A stretch of 43,741 nt of DNA from Hydrogenophaga sp. (GTDB taxonomy: Bacteria > Pseudomonadota > Gammaproteobacteria > Burkholderiales > Burkholderiaceae_C), in NCBI GenBank assembly GCA_021154985.1, contig JAJNQE010000016.1, forward strand, positions 1 through 43,741. The letters run 5' to 3'. Position 1 is the first letter of the stretch, and each line of letters opens with the position of its first letter. Below are positions 9,279 to 17,468 of this stretch, piece by piece. Position numbers and translations under genes: made by a program. The notes beneath the pieces are model-generated. The model was not told the DNA's origin, ran no database searches, and was given only the letters and a program-made list of their open reading frames with translations.

Positions 9279-10139
9279 TCAGCCCTGGGCGCGTTGCAGG
9301 CTCAGTGTGGTGTTGATGGCGCGGCTGAGCTTGGCGGCGTACTGGGGATCGGTGGCGTAGCCGGCCTTCTGCAGGCCGGTGGCAAAGCCTTGCACCGAGC
9401 CGATCTGGTCCATCACCTTGTCGTAGCGCGGGCTGTTGCCGATCAGGCTGGCGTAGTCGCGGAACGAATCGGCGTAGGAGTCGTAGGCGCGGAACTTCGC
9501 GGTGACCTTGCGTGGCTCGCCGTTGATGTATTCGGTGGTGGTGATCTCGGCGACCTTGCCCTTCCAGCCACCGGTGGCCTTGATGCCGAAGAGGTTGTGC
9601 GACGGTGTGCCGTCGGCGTGGCGGATCTCGCTGCGGCCCCAGCCGGTCTCGTGCCCGGCCTGGCCGATCATGTAGCTGGCCGGAATGCCGGATTCGCGCG
9701 CCACCGCGGCGGCGGCCTGGCTGTGCTGCTCGACAAAACCGGCCTGGCGCGGACCCGCGCTGGCGCGGCCCACGGTGCTGGCTTCGCCGCCGACCGGCAA
9801 GGCGCCAGCGTTGTCGGCGGCGTTGTTCTGCATCTGTTTGCCGAGCTGGCGCTCGATGGCTTCTGACAAACCTCCGGGCAGGCCCGAGAGCTGCACCGAG
9901 AACTGCTGGTCGAGCAGATCGGTGCCGAGGTCGCTGCCCTCGCCGTCCATGAGTCCCGACTTCTGCGTGGCCTCGCGCATGCTCTTGATGAGCTCGCGCA
10001 TGAAGAGCGATTCAAACTGTTTCGCAGCCTCTTTGAGCGCGGCCTTCTCGTTGCCCTTGCCCGCGCCATACCGCAGCGCGTTGAGCGCTGTGGGGTCGGC
10101 CGCGAGGCCGCTGGTCGACAGGGGGTTGGTCGGGTTCAC
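9279..10139 (-). CDS. flgJ: Flagellar rod-cap / peptidoglycan hydrolase FlgJ
   Basis: 286 residues with two domains. The N-terminal rod-binding part contains EAAKQFESLFMRELIKSMRE and ends around residue 105. The C-terminal part is a glucosaminidase-type muramidase with the catalytic Glu in AGHETGWG and the conserved LFGIKATGGWKG segment. FlgJ caps the growing rod in the periplasm and opens the peptidoglycan locally. The dual-domain form is typical of beta- and gammaproteobacteria. The start is 1-2 bp from the flgI stop, so translation is likely coupled. Confidence 0.95.
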   Translation of the reverse strand: MNPTNPLSTSGLAADPTALNALRYGAGKGNEKAALKEAAKQFESLFMRELIKSMREATQKSGLMDGEGSDLGTDLLDQQFSVQLSGLPGGLSEAIERQLGKQMQNNAADNAGALPVGGEASTVGRASAGPRQAGFVEQHSQAAAAVARESGIPASYMIGQAGHETGWGRSEIRHADGTPSHNLFGIKATGGWKGKVAEITTTEYINGEPRKVTAKFRAYDSYADSFRDYASLIGNSPRYDKVMDQIGSVQGFATGLQKAGYATDPQYAAKLSRAINTTLSLQRAQG

Positions 10140-10140
10140 G

Positions 10141-11259
10141 TCAGATCACCTCGAGCTCGGCGTTCATCGCGCCCGATGCCTTGATGGCTTGCAGGATCGC
10201 CAGCAGGTCTTGCGGCGTGGCACCCAGCGAGTTGAGGGCGCGCACCACATCGGCGAGTTGCGGCGCGGTGTCGAGCTTGATGAGCGAGCCCTTGTCCTGG
10301 CTGATCTGGATGTTGGCCTGCTCGGCCACCACGGTCTGGCCACCGGTGGACAAGGCGTTGGGCTGGCTGATCACCGGCGTGGAGCTGATGCTCACCGACA
10401 GGTTGCCGTGCGACACCGCGCAGGCACCCAGGCTCACCGCCTGGTTCATCACGATGGAGCCGGTGCGCGAATTGATGATGACGCGGGCCATGGGAACCGC
10501 AGCGTCGAGCCGGATTTCTTCGACCTTGGCCAGGAAGCCCACGCGTTCACCCGGGTTGGCCGGAGCGCGCAGGCGCACCACCCGGCCGTCGACCGCGCTG
10601 GCCACGCCCGCACCCATGGCGCGGTTGATGGCGTCGGTCACGCGGCTGGCGGTCTGGAAGTCGCTCGAATTCAAGCCCAGGTCGATGGTCTCGCCCAGCG
10701 CAAACGGTGTGGCCACCGCGCGCTCCACCTGCGCGCCACCGGGCACACGGCCCGCGCTCAGGTGGTTGATCTGCACCTTGCTGCCACCGGCCGACGCACC
10801 GGCGCCACCCACCAGCAGGTTGCCCTGGGCGAGTGCGTAGATTTCACCGTCGGCGCCCTTGAGCGGCGTGGTGATCAGCGTGCCGCCGCGCAACGACTTG
10901 GAGTTGCCGATGGAGGACACGGTGACATCGATCGCCTGACCCGGCTGGGCAAAGGCGGGCAGCTGCGCGGTGACCAGCACGGCCGCCACGTTTTTCAGCT
11001 GCATGTTGGCACCGGGCGGCAGCGAGAGGCCCAGCTGCTGCAGGTAGTTGTTCATGCTCTGCGCGGTGTAGGGCATCTGCGTGGTCTGGTCGCCCGTGCC
11101 GTCCAGGCCCACCACCAGGCCGTAGCCGGTCAGCTGGTTGCTGCGCACGCCCTGCACCGCCGCGATCTCCTTGATGCGGATCGACTGGGCGGTGGCGGGC
11201 CAGAGTGCCAGCACACCGCACAAAAGCATCAAGCAACGGAGGAAACGGTCGATAGTCAT
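10141..11259 (-). CDS. flgI: Flagellar P-ring protein FlgI
   Basis: 372 residues from the ATG at 11259. This start yields a clean Sec signal peptide (RFLRCLMLLCGVLALWPATA) cleaved before QSIRIKEIA. The frame opens further upstream to a TTG at 11289, which is less likely. Family hallmarks include GVRSNQLTGYGLVVGLDGTGD and the C-terminal LGATPQDLLAILQAIKASGA. FlgI forms the P ring around the rod in the peptidoglycan layer and needs FlgA as periplasmic chaperone. It sits between flgH and flgJ in the standard order. Confidence 0.96.
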   Translation of the reverse strand: MTIDRFLRCLMLLCGVLALWPATAQSIRIKEIAAVQGVRSNQLTGYGLVVGLDGTGDQTTQMPYTAQSMNNYLQQLGLSLPPGANMQLKNVAAVLVTAQLPAFAQPGQAIDVTVSSIGNSKSLRGGTLITTPLKGADGEIYALAQGNLLVGGAGASAGGSKVQINHLSAGRVPGGAQVERAVATPFALGETIDLGLNSSDFQTASRVTDAINRAMGAGVASAVDGRVVRLRAPANPGERVGFLAKVEEIRLDAAVPMARVIINSRTGSIVMNQAVSLGACAVSHGNLSVSISSTPVISQPNALSTGGQTVVAEQANIQISQDKGSLIKLDTAPQLADVVRALNSLGATPQDLLAILQAIKASGAMNAELEVI

Positions 11260-11323
11260 TTCAATGGTCCAACTGGTCCGGGCATTCAAGGATGCGGCGG
11301 GGGGTGATTCATGTTCGCAGAGG

Positions 11324-12013
11324 TCAGAACGGGATAACGCTCAAAAAGAACCGTGCCAACCAGCCAATTGCCATCGCTTCGCCCTGGGCGCCGCGTCCTC
11401 GCGACTCCACGCGCACATTGGCCATCTGGGTCGATGCCACGGTGTTGCCCGAGCGGATGTGCCGGGGGTCCACCGTGCCCGAGAAGCGCAGCACGTCCAC
11501 GTTCTGGTTCACGCCGATCTGCTTCTCGCCCACAACGACCAGGTGGCCGTTGGGCAGCACCTCTTGCACGGTGGTGGTGATCGAGCCGGAGAAGTTGTTG
11601 TTGTTCTGGTTCTTGCCGTCGCCCGAGAAGCTGTTGTCCGACTGCGCGCCGATGTTGAGCTTGTCCAGCAGCGGGGCCTTGAGGAACGGGAAGGCCGACA
11701 CGCCGCCCGAGATCTCGCCGCTGCGGTCGATCGAGGCCGACGAGGTCTGACTGGCGTTGAGCCGCTCGGTGATCTGCACCGTGAGCGTGTCGCCCGGCAG
11801 GCGCGCGCGCGGGTCTTCGAACGCTGGCCGGTAGTTGGCGGCGCGGAACAGGCTGCCGCTGGGTGCAGTGCTCGCGGTGTTCACCGGGTTGGCCGTGGGC
11901 GCCATCTGCGCGTACTGCACGGGCTTGGTCGGCTCCAGGTCGACCTTGGTGCTCATGGTTTCGCAACCGGTGGCGAGCACGGCGAGGGTCAGCACGGTGG
12001 CAAGACGGAACAT
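11324..12013 (-). CDS. flgH: Flagellar L-ring lipoprotein FlgH
   Basis: 229 residues from the ATG at 12013, which has a GGAG ribosome binding site about 8 bases upstream. The signal peptide carries a lipobox (LATGC), so the mature protein is an outer-membrane lipoprotein. It has the family segments SLFRAANYRPAFEDPRARLP and GDTLTVQITERLNASQ. FlgH makes the L ring in the outer membrane. It follows flgG by about 20 bp and precedes flgI by 64 bp. Confidence 0.95.
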   Translation of the reverse strand: MFRLATVLTLAVLATGCETMSTKVDLEPTKPVQYAQMAPTANPVNTASTAPSGSLFRAANYRPAFEDPRARLPGDTLTVQITERLNASQTSSASIDRSGEISGGVSAFPFLKAPLLDKLNIGAQSDNSFSGDGKNQNNNNFSGSITTTVQEVLPNGHLVVVGEKQIGVNQNVDVLRFSGTVDPRHIRSGNTVASTQMANVRVESRGRGAQGEAMAIGWLARFFLSVIPF

Positions 12014-12033
12014 GGTGGTTTCTCCGTTCACGA

Positions 12034-12816
12034 TCAGAGCTGGCTCAGGCGCTGCAGCATCTGATCCGACGTTTGAATGGCCTTGGAGTTCATCTCGTAG
12101 GCGCGCTGGGTCTGGATCATGGTCACCAGCTCCTGCACCACGTTGACGTTGGAGGTTTCCACGAAGCCCTGCATCACGGTGCCGGTGCCGGCGGAACCAG
12201 GAGCGGCCACGATCGGCGCGCCCGAGGCCAGGCTTTCGGTGTAGAGGTTCTGGCCCATGGGCTCCAGGCCGGCCGGGTTGATGAAGGTGGCCAGTTCGAT
12301 GTTGCCCACCTGCTGCGGCGCGGGGTTGCCCGGCAGCTTCACGGTGACCACGCCGTCGTTGGAGATGGTGATGCTCTGTGCCTCGGCGGGCACGGTGATG
12401 CCGGCGGTGAGCGGGTAACCGCTGGAGGTGACGATGCGGCCCTGCGCGTCGGGCTTGAAGCTGCCATCGCGGGTGTAGCCAGTGGTGCCGTCGGGCAGCT
12501 CCACCTGAAAGAAGCCGTTGCCGTTGACCGCGATGTCCAGCGGGTTGTCCGACTGCTGCATGCTGCCTTGCGAGAAGTTGCGCGAGGTGGCCACCGTGCG
12601 GACGCCCAGGCCCACCTGCAGGCCGGTGGGCAACTCGGCCTGCTCGGCCGTGTTGGCACCCACCTGGCGCAGGTTCTGGTACATCAGGTCCTCGAACACG
12701 GCCGTGGCGCGCTTGAAGCCGTTGGTGGACACGTTGGCCAGGTTGTTCGAAATAACGTCCAGCTGCATCTGCTGTGCCTGCATGCCGGTCTTGGAAATCA
12801 TCAGCGAATTGATCAT
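12034..12816 (-). CDS. flgG: Flagellar distal rod protein FlgG
   Basis: 260 residues, the exact family size. The N-terminal helix (MINSLMISKTGMQAQQMQLD, then VISNNLANVSTNGFKRA) and the C-terminal VNVVQELVTMIQTQRAYEMN are characteristic. FlgG forms the distal rod and is exported through the type III apparatus. It follows flgF after 16 bp. No anomalies. Confidence 0.97.
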   Translation of the reverse strand: MINSLMISKTGMQAQQMQLDVISNNLANVSTNGFKRATAVFEDLMYQNLRQVGANTAEQAELPTGLQVGLGVRTVATSRNFSQGSMQQSDNPLDIAVNGNGFFQVELPDGTTGYTRDGSFKPDAQGRIVTSSGYPLTAGITVPAEAQSITISNDGVVTVKLPGNPAPQQVGNIELATFINPAGLEPMGQNLYTESLASGAPIVAAPGSAGTGTVMQGFVETSNVNVVQELVTMIQTQRAYEMNSKAIQTSDQMLQRLSQL

Positions 12817-12832
12817 GGTGTTCTTCCTGGGG

Positions 12833-13570
12833 TTAGCCGTTCATGCTCAGCAACTGGCTGGCGGTTTTGTCGTTGGTTTCGCCGTTCTGCAGCATGCGCA
12901 TCTGCACCTCGAACTGGCGCGCCACGGCGATCATCCCGACCATGGCTTCCATCGGGTTCACGTTGGAGCCTTCGAGCGCGCCGTCCTGCAGACGGGCCAC
13001 GTCGCTGGCGGGCAGCGGGTCGCCCTGGGGGCTGCGGACCAGGCCGTCTTCGCTGCGCCGCAGCGGGTTGTCCTGGTCGGGCAGCACCATCTTGAGCTTG
13101 CCCACCTGCTGTGAAGGTTCGTTGCCCACGCGGGTGCTCACCGTGCCGTCGCCGGCAATGTCCACGCGCGCGCCTTCGGGGATCACGATCGGGCCGCCGT
13201 CGCCCAGCATGGGCAGGCCCTGAGCGTTGACCAGCGTGCCGTCCTGATTGACTTCGAGCGCGCCGGCACGCGTGTAGGCCTCGGTGCCATCGAGCCCCTG
13301 GACCGCAAAGTACGCGTTGCCGCGCGCGGCTACATCGAGGTTGCGGCCGGTGGACGTGATGGCGCCCGGCATGTCGGAGTGGCCTGCGGTGGCTTCGAGA
13401 GCGAACACGCGCGTGCTGGCGCCGTCGCCACGGATGGGCACCGCACGGAAGGTGGAGAGTTCGGCGCGAAAACCCGGCGTGGACACGTTGGCCAGGTTGT
13501 TGGCCAGCACCGATTGGCGATGCTGCGCGGCGTTGGCGCCGGTCATCGCGGTGTAAATCATGCGGTCCAT
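12833..13570 (-). CDS. flgF: Flagellar proximal rod protein FlgF
   Basis: 245 residues. It starts MDRMIYTAMTGANAAQ and has the rod motif NNLANVSTPGFRAE; it ends with GMIAVARQFEVQMRMLQNGE. An AAGGAA ribosome binding site precedes the ATG at 13570. FlgF is one of the rod subunits joined to the FlgB/C proximal rod. In most relatives flgF directly follows flgE. Here a DUF6891-like gene and a 187-bp gap intervene, so flgFGHIJKL may use its own promoter. Confidence 0.95.
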   Translation of the reverse strand: MDRMIYTAMTGANAAQHRQSVLANNLANVSTPGFRAELSTFRAVPIRGDGASTRVFALEATAGHSDMPGAITSTGRNLDVAARGNAYFAVQGLDGTEAYTRAGALEVNQDGTLVNAQGLPMLGDGGPIVIPEGARVDIAGDGTVSTRVGNEPSQQVGKLKMVLPDQDNPLRRSEDGLVRSPQGDPLPASDVARLQDGALEGSNVNPMEAMVGMIAVARQFEVQMRMLQNGETNDKTASQLLSMNG

Positions 13571-13628
13571 GCACTGTTCCTTTCACTCACCGATCGCAGC
13601 CAGCAGCGCGGGTCACGACGGGGTTCAA

Positions 13629-13649
13629 GGATTGTGGAAAAACTTGAGG
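13629..13649 (-). promoter_or_regulatory. Candidate promoter element upstream of flgF, shared with flgB
   Basis: On the minus strand this reads CCTCAAG, a short T-run, then TTTCCACAATCC. Nearly the same string (CCTCAAG-A-TTTCCATAATTC) lies upstream of flgB. CACAAT could serve as a -10. A good -35 is missing, as expected for activator-dependent (FlhDC) promoters. The sigma-28 -10 (CCGATA) is not present. The arms GTTCAAGG and CCTTGAAC flank it. This is inference from a two-site comparison. Confidence 0.35.
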
Positions 13650-13701
13650 GGGCGCAGTGCCTTGAACAGCAGGGGTTGTGCCGTTCATTTCCGCGCTTCA
13701 G

Positions 13702-13728
13702 GCCCCCGTCCCTGTGCAGACCGGGGGC
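13702..13728. other. Stem-loop downstream of the DUF6891-like gene
   Basis: A perfect 7-bp stem (GCCCCCG at 13702-13708, CGGGGGC at 13722-13728) with a 13-nt loop, about 30 bases after the DUF6891-like stop on the minus strand. There is no T-tract, so it may be an mRNA 3' structure rather than an intrinsic terminator. Confidence 0.4.
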
Positions 13729-13757
13729 GGTTTGTCCGGGCCGCCAGCCGGGTGCCG

Positions 13758-14342
13758 TCAATCCGGCGTGCGACGCTGCCAGCGCAGCCCGGGCACGTGG
13801 ATGCGGGAATCCGCCGTGCCGTCCCACTCGGTCTGCAGGCCTTCCTGCAGCAGCGCATCGCGGACCATCCGGCCGATCTGGACGTCATCTTCATCCTCTT
13901 CCGAGACCACGCTGCCGAAAGCCAGCATCAGGCCCTCCTCATCGAGGGCACGATCGATGTCCTGCGCGTGGTAGAAGCAAAAGCCCGCATACCGGTCTTC
14001 CGGAACACCCTCGGCGGTGACCTCTTCGATCACCGCGGCGCGACCGTGCTGCATGGTGTAGCCGGACTCGGGGAAATGCAGCGCACAAATGCCTTGCGCC
14101 CGCAGGCGATCGAAGGCCTTGTCGAGCCGGTCGCAGTCCGTGTGCTGCGGCCATCCGGCTTCCACGGCGCGCTTCTTCAACAGCACCTCTTCAGCGAACG
14201 CTTTGACCCGCGCGATGTCGAAGCCGTAGCCCTCCGCAGCGTCGCCATCGATCTGCGCATCGAGCTCGCCGACCGAGTGAAAGCCGTACCAGACCCAGTT
14301 CTCGACAAGGCTCAGCATGGCGTCGGTGTCATCGTCGGTCAT
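13758..14342 (-). CDS. DUF6891-like protein inserted in the flg operon (paralogue A)
   Basis: 194 residues, cytoplasmic, acidic at the N-terminus, with no signal peptide or membrane segment. I assign it to the DUF6891-type family from memory of the patterns TDCDRLDKAFDRLRAQGICALH, FCFYHAQDIDRAL and C-terminal RIHVPGLRWQRR; function unknown. It is a clear paralogue of the protein at 31572-32228: both share WYGF, WP-x-x-TD-x-D, QGICALH, PED-Y-G, and RWQRR-x-P at the end, by eye about 40% identity over the core. It lies on the operon strand between flgE and flgF, separated from them by 152 and 187 bp, and is preceded by a conserved upstream element at 14373-14445. A role in motility is not shown; position alone suggests co-expression. 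Confidence 0.7.
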   Translation of the reverse strand: MTDDDTDAMLSLVENWVWYGFHSVGELDAQIDGDAAEGYGFDIARVKAFAEEVLLKKRAVEAGWPQHTDCDRLDKAFDRLRAQGICALHFPESGYTMQHGRAAVIEEVTAEGVPEDRYAGFCFYHAQDIDRALDEEGLMLAFGSVVSEEDEDDVQIGRMVRDALLQEGLQTEWDGTADSRIHVPGLRWQRRTPD

Positions 14343-14372
14343 GGGTCTGGCTTTCTGTGAAAAGCGCCGAGG

Positions 14373-14445
14373 TTAGCCACGGCGCACGCCAGACGCACCT
14401 GTGCTGTTGCAGGTCGCCAACCTGCTACTGCGAATGCGGTATTGC
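14373..14445 (-). repeat. Upstream element copy A, shared with the DUF6891-like paralogue B
   Basis: Read on the minus strand it contains, in order, GCAATACCGCA, three variable bases, GCAGTAGC, GTTGGCG, a variable stretch, and CGTGGCTA. It ends 30 bp before the DUF6891-like start. The same blocks in the same order and nearly the same spacing occur at 32267-32337 before paralogue B. No obvious -35/-10 pair is seen. It could be a promoter or operator, an RNA leader, or the end of a duplicated cassette. Confidence 0.6.
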
Positions 14446-14451
14446 GCTGCA

Positions 14452-14467
14452 CATGGCTTTCGCCATG
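14452..14467. other. GNRA-type hairpin after flgE
   Basis: CATGGC (14452-14457) pairs with GCCATG (14462-14467). On the minus strand the loop is GAAA, a stable GNRA tetraloop. It lies about 30 bp downstream of the flgE stop, just before upstream element copy A. There is no T-tract; it may stabilise the flgE mRNA 3' end. Confidence 0.4.
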
Positions 14468-14494
14468 GCGTCAGCGAGCAATGTCAGTCCACGG

Positions 14495-15715
14495 TCAACG
14501 CATGTTGAGCAGCGTGCTGAGCACCTGGTCTTGTGTCTTGATGGTCTGTGCGTTGGCCTGGTAGGCGCGCTGCGCGGTCATCATGTTCACCAGCTCGGCG
14601 GTGAGGTCGACGTTGGAGTCCTCCAGCGCACCCGAGCGGATGCCGCCGAAGTTGCCCGTGCCGGGTTCACCGCGCACCGGTTCGCCCGAGGCGAAAGTGG
14701 CCGACCAGTTCCCGCCGCTGGATGGCGACAGACCTTGCGAATTGCGGAAGTTGATCAACGCCACCTGACCGGCTGCGCGCGTTTCACCGTTGGAGTACCG
14801 ACCGGTGACGATACCGGCCTCGTCGATGCTCAGGCCCACGAACTCGCCGGGAAAGTAGCCGTCCTGGTCGAGGTCGAACACCGCAAAGTCGGTGCCGAAC
14901 TGGCTGGCCGCACTGAGATCGAGCGTGACCGGGAAGGTCACGGTGGGGTCGTTGGGCGAGGCCAGCGTGATGGTGGGTGCGGGCGTGATCGACGCAGGGT
15001 CGAGCGTGCCGTCGGCGTTGAAGTTCAGGCTCACCGGTGGGGCCAGCGGCGCGGGGGTGCCGCCGTTCACGCTGGCGTAAACATCCCAGGTGTTGTTGGC
15101 GGTTTTGGTGAAGGCCAGGGCCACCGGCACTTCCATGCCCTGCGGGTCGTAGGCCACCACCGAGGTGCCGTAGGTGGTGATGGGCGTGGGTGGCGTGACG
15201 CTGGAGGCCACCGGGGCGCGTGCGTCCAGGTTGAACTGGGCCACGAGGTTGCTGGTCTGGCGCGCGGGGATCGGCGCGCTGGTGGGCAAGGAGAGCGGCT
15301 GGCTGTCGAAGCTCAGGCGGTTGCCGTCGGCGTCGGTGGGGTAGCCCATGAGCTGGCCGCCCTGCTGGTTGACGATGTTGCCTTCGCGGTCGAGCTTGAA
15401 CATGCCGGCGCGGGTGTAGGCCATGGTGCCGTTGGGCTGGGTGACTTCAAAGAAACCGTTGCCGTTGATGGCGAGGTCCAGGTCGTTGCCGGTCACGGTG
15501 ATGTTGCCCTGCGTGAACATCTGCGACACCGTGGCCACGGTCACGCCGATGCCCTTGTTGCCACCGCCGGAGTTGATCGAGCTGGCGTAGAGCTCGGCGA
15601 ACTCGGCGCGCGAGCTTTTCATGCCCACCGTGTTGGCGTTGGCGATGTTGTGGCCGATCACGTCGAGGTTGCGGCTGGCGCTGTTCAGACCGGAGAGTCC
15701 TTGCTGGAATGCCAT
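14495..15715 (-). CDS. flgE: Flagellar hook protein FlgE
   Basis: 406 residues from the ATG at 15715, with an AAGGA ribosome binding site. The frame opens further upstream, but MAFQQGLSGLNSASRNLDVI is the canonical FlgE N-terminus. It continues with GHNIANANTVGMKSSRAEFAE and ends with the typical ELVNMMTAQRAYQANAQTIK helix. FlgE polymerises into the hook under the FlgD cap. Length is average for proteobacterial hooks. It follows flgD after 55 bp. Its downstream side is unusual: the flg operon is interrupted here by the DUF6891-like gene. Confidence 0.96.
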   Translation of the reverse strand: MAFQQGLSGLNSASRNLDVIGHNIANANTVGMKSSRAEFAELYASSINSGGGNKGIGVTVATVSQMFTQGNITVTGNDLDLAINGNGFFEVTQPNGTMAYTRAGMFKLDREGNIVNQQGGQLMGYPTDADGNRLSFDSQPLSLPTSAPIPARQTSNLVAQFNLDARAPVASSVTPPTPITTYGTSVVAYDPQGMEVPVALAFTKTANNTWDVYASVNGGTPAPLAPPVSLNFNADGTLDPASITPAPTITLASPNDPTVTFPVTLDLSAASQFGTDFAVFDLDQDGYFPGEFVGLSIDEAGIVTGRYSNGETRAAGQVALINFRNSQGLSPSSGGNWSATFASGEPVRGEPGTGNFGGIRSGALEDSNVDLTAELVNMMTAQRAYQANAQTIKTQDQVLSTLLNMR

Positions 15716-15770
15716 GGTGGTGTCCTTGGGGTGGGGGAATGGGGATGAAGGGGGGCGCTGCGTCAGCGCG

Positions 15771-16433
15771 TCACATGAACGCGAGCACGTCGTTGTAGGC
15801 ACGGGTGCTGCCGTCCTGCAGCAGCATGTAGATGGAGCCGCTGGAGAAGCTCACCGAATCGACCGAGAGGCGTTGCAGCGAGACCGTGTCCACGCGCTCG
15901 TTGCCGCTGAACGCGCGCACCTGGAAGCCCTTGACCGTGGCGGGGTCCACGCCCTCGGCGTCCCAGCTGAAGCCGTGGAGGCCGCCGTTCAAGGCGCCCA
16001 TTTCAATGGTTTTGATGACCTCGCCGTTGGTGCCCATGATGTCGACCTTCACGTCGGTGGCTTTGCCTTCCAGCGAGAACGCCGCCTTGCCCTGGCCGTT
16101 CTTGAAGGCCAGCGTTTCGCCGGGCAGCAAGGCCTCGCGGCCGATCAGCGAGGTGCCCTGCAGCGCGGTGGTGGACGAGAACTGCGCCGCCATGCCCTTG
16201 AGGGTGGCGTTGAGTTCCTGGATGCCGCTGACCGTGTTGATCTGCGCCATCTGGGTCGTCATCTGCGCGTTGTCCATCGGGTTCAGCGGGTCCTGGTTGT
16301 TGAGCTGCGCCACGAGCAGCTTGAGGAACCGGTCCTGCGAGGCCGCCGGGTCCATGTTGTTCTGTGCCGAGGTGCCGGTGGTGCTGCCCACGGTGTTGCC
16401 GAGGCTGGAGGTATCGATGGGGGTGATGAACAT
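15771..16433 (-). CDS. flgD: Flagellar hook capping protein FlgD
   Basis: 220 residues. The N-terminal motif DRFLKLLVAQLNNQDPLNPM is diagnostic of FlgD. The C-terminal part fits the FlgD Tudor-like and FNIII-like fold (FSWDAEGVDPATVKGFQVRA). FlgD is the scaffold for hook assembly and leaves when FlgK arrives. It lies between flgC (35 bp) and flgE (55 bp) in the normal order. Confidence 0.95.
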   Translation of the reverse strand: MFITPIDTSSLGNTVGSTTGTSAQNNMDPAASQDRFLKLLVAQLNNQDPLNPMDNAQMTTQMAQINTVSGIQELNATLKGMAAQFSSTTALQGTSLIGREALLPGETLAFKNGQGKAAFSLEGKATDVKVDIMGTNGEVIKTIEMGALNGGLHGFSWDAEGVDPATVKGFQVRAFSGNERVDTVSLQRLSVDSVSFSSGSIYMLLQDGSTRAYNDVLAFM

Positions 16434-16468
16434 GGGTCAGGTCCTGTGAAAAGGGATGCGTGCAGAGC

Positions 16469-16873
16469 TCACTGGCCCATCTGCAGGGTCTTGAGCAGCA
16501 GCGACTTGGCCGTGTTCATGACCTCGACGTTGTTCTGGTAGGAGCGGGAGGCCGAGATCATGTTGACCATCTCCTCCACCGGGTTCACGTTGGAGTGGTT
16601 CACATAACCTTCGGCGTCGGCGCTGGGATGCGTGGGGTTATGTACACGCCGACCGGGCTCCTGGCTCTCGGTGATGTCTTTCACTTTCACGCCCGCGTTG
16701 CCCGAGCCGCCCATGGGCAGGGTCTGGAACTGGATGTGGCGCGCCTTGTAGGTCTGGCCGTCGGGGCCGGCCACGGCGTCTGCGTTGGCCAGGTTGCTGG
16801 CCACCACGTTGAGGCGCTGCGACTGCGCGCTGACCGCACTGCCCGAGACGTTGAAGATGGAAAACATCGACAT
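16469..16873 (-). CDS. flgC: Flagellar proximal rod protein FlgC
   Basis: 134 residues, the usual size. It contains MSMFSIFNVSGSAVSAQSQR and VVASNLANADAVAGPDGQTYKARH near the N-terminus, and NVNPVEEMVNMISASRSYQN near the C-terminus. It is a proximal rod subunit and starts 17 bp after the flgB stop. No anomalies. Confidence 0.96.
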   Translation of the reverse strand: MSMFSIFNVSGSAVSAQSQRLNVVASNLANADAVAGPDGQTYKARHIQFQTLPMGGSGNAGVKVKDITESQEPGRRVHNPTHPSADAEGYVNHSNVNPVEEMVNMISASRSYQNNVEVMNTAKSLLLKTLQMGQ

Positions 16874-16890
16874 GGCTGTGTCCTTTCAAC

Positions 16891-17292
16891 TCACTGGCCT
16901 TGAATGGCACTGAGCATGGTCTTGACGTGGGAGTTGATGAAGCGCAGCGTGGACTCGTAGCGCACGCTGTTGTCCACGAAGCTGGCGCGTTCGCGGTCGA
17001 GGTCGACCGAGTTGCCGTCCTGGCTGGGCTGGGTCTGCACCGTGTAGGCCAGCCGGGGGTCTTGTGCGCTGGTGGTGCCGAGCACCATGTGGCCAGCGCT
17101 GGTGAGGCTCACATCGGCGCGCGCGGCGCCGCCCGAGACGTTCTTGAGCGCGGCGGCGAAGTCAAAGTCCCGCGCCACATACCCGGGGGTGTCGGCGTTG
17201 GCGATGTTGCTGGCAATGACCTGCTGGCGTTGCGAGCGCAGCAGCAGGGCGTTGGCATGGAAGTCCAGCCGGGCGGTCATCTGTTCAAGCAT
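16891..17292 (-). CDS. flgB: Flagellar proximal rod protein FlgB
   Basis: 133 residues from the ATG at 17292, preceded by GAGGTG as ribosome binding site. The frame opens further upstream without coding character. The motif QQVIASNIANADTPGYVARD is diagnostic. FlgB is the first rod subunit and the first gene of the minus-strand flg operon. It is divergent from flgA, leaving 176 bp for both promoters. Confidence 0.95.
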   Translation of the reverse strand: MLEQMTARLDFHANALLLRSQRQQVIASNIANADTPGYVARDFDFAAALKNVSGGAARADVSLTSAGHMVLGTTSAQDPRLAYTVQTQPSQDGNSVDLDRERASFVDNSVRYESTLRFINSHVKTMLSAIQGQ

Positions 17293-17366
17293 GTTCACCT
17301 CAGGGCACGGGTTGCAGGGCGGGTGGCCGGCCTTCCTCAGAGGGCACGGACACCGGGGCGTTGGAC

Positions 17367-17386
17367 GAATTATGGAAATCTTGAGG
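17367..17386 (-). promoter_or_regulatory. Candidate flgB promoter (activator-dependent type)
   Basis: On the minus strand CCTCAAG-A-TTTCCATAATTC, with CATAAT (17369-17374) matching a -10 at 5 of 6 positions and about 70 bp of leader to flgB. No consensus -35 is at the correct spacing, as expected if FlhDC recruits sigma-70. A similar string precedes flgF. Moderate to low confidence. Confidence 0.35.
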
Positions 17387-17468
17387 CTCTTCAATGGCCA
17401 GAACAAAGACCCCTTAGACGGCCTTTTCCCGGCTTTCCCGCCCACGGCAGCGGCCTACAGTGCAGGCC

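Noticed and set aside
14400..14445. Sigma-54-like GG/GC pairs in the DUF6891-like upstream element
   Set aside because: The GG to GC spacing does not fit the -24/-12 rule in either copy.
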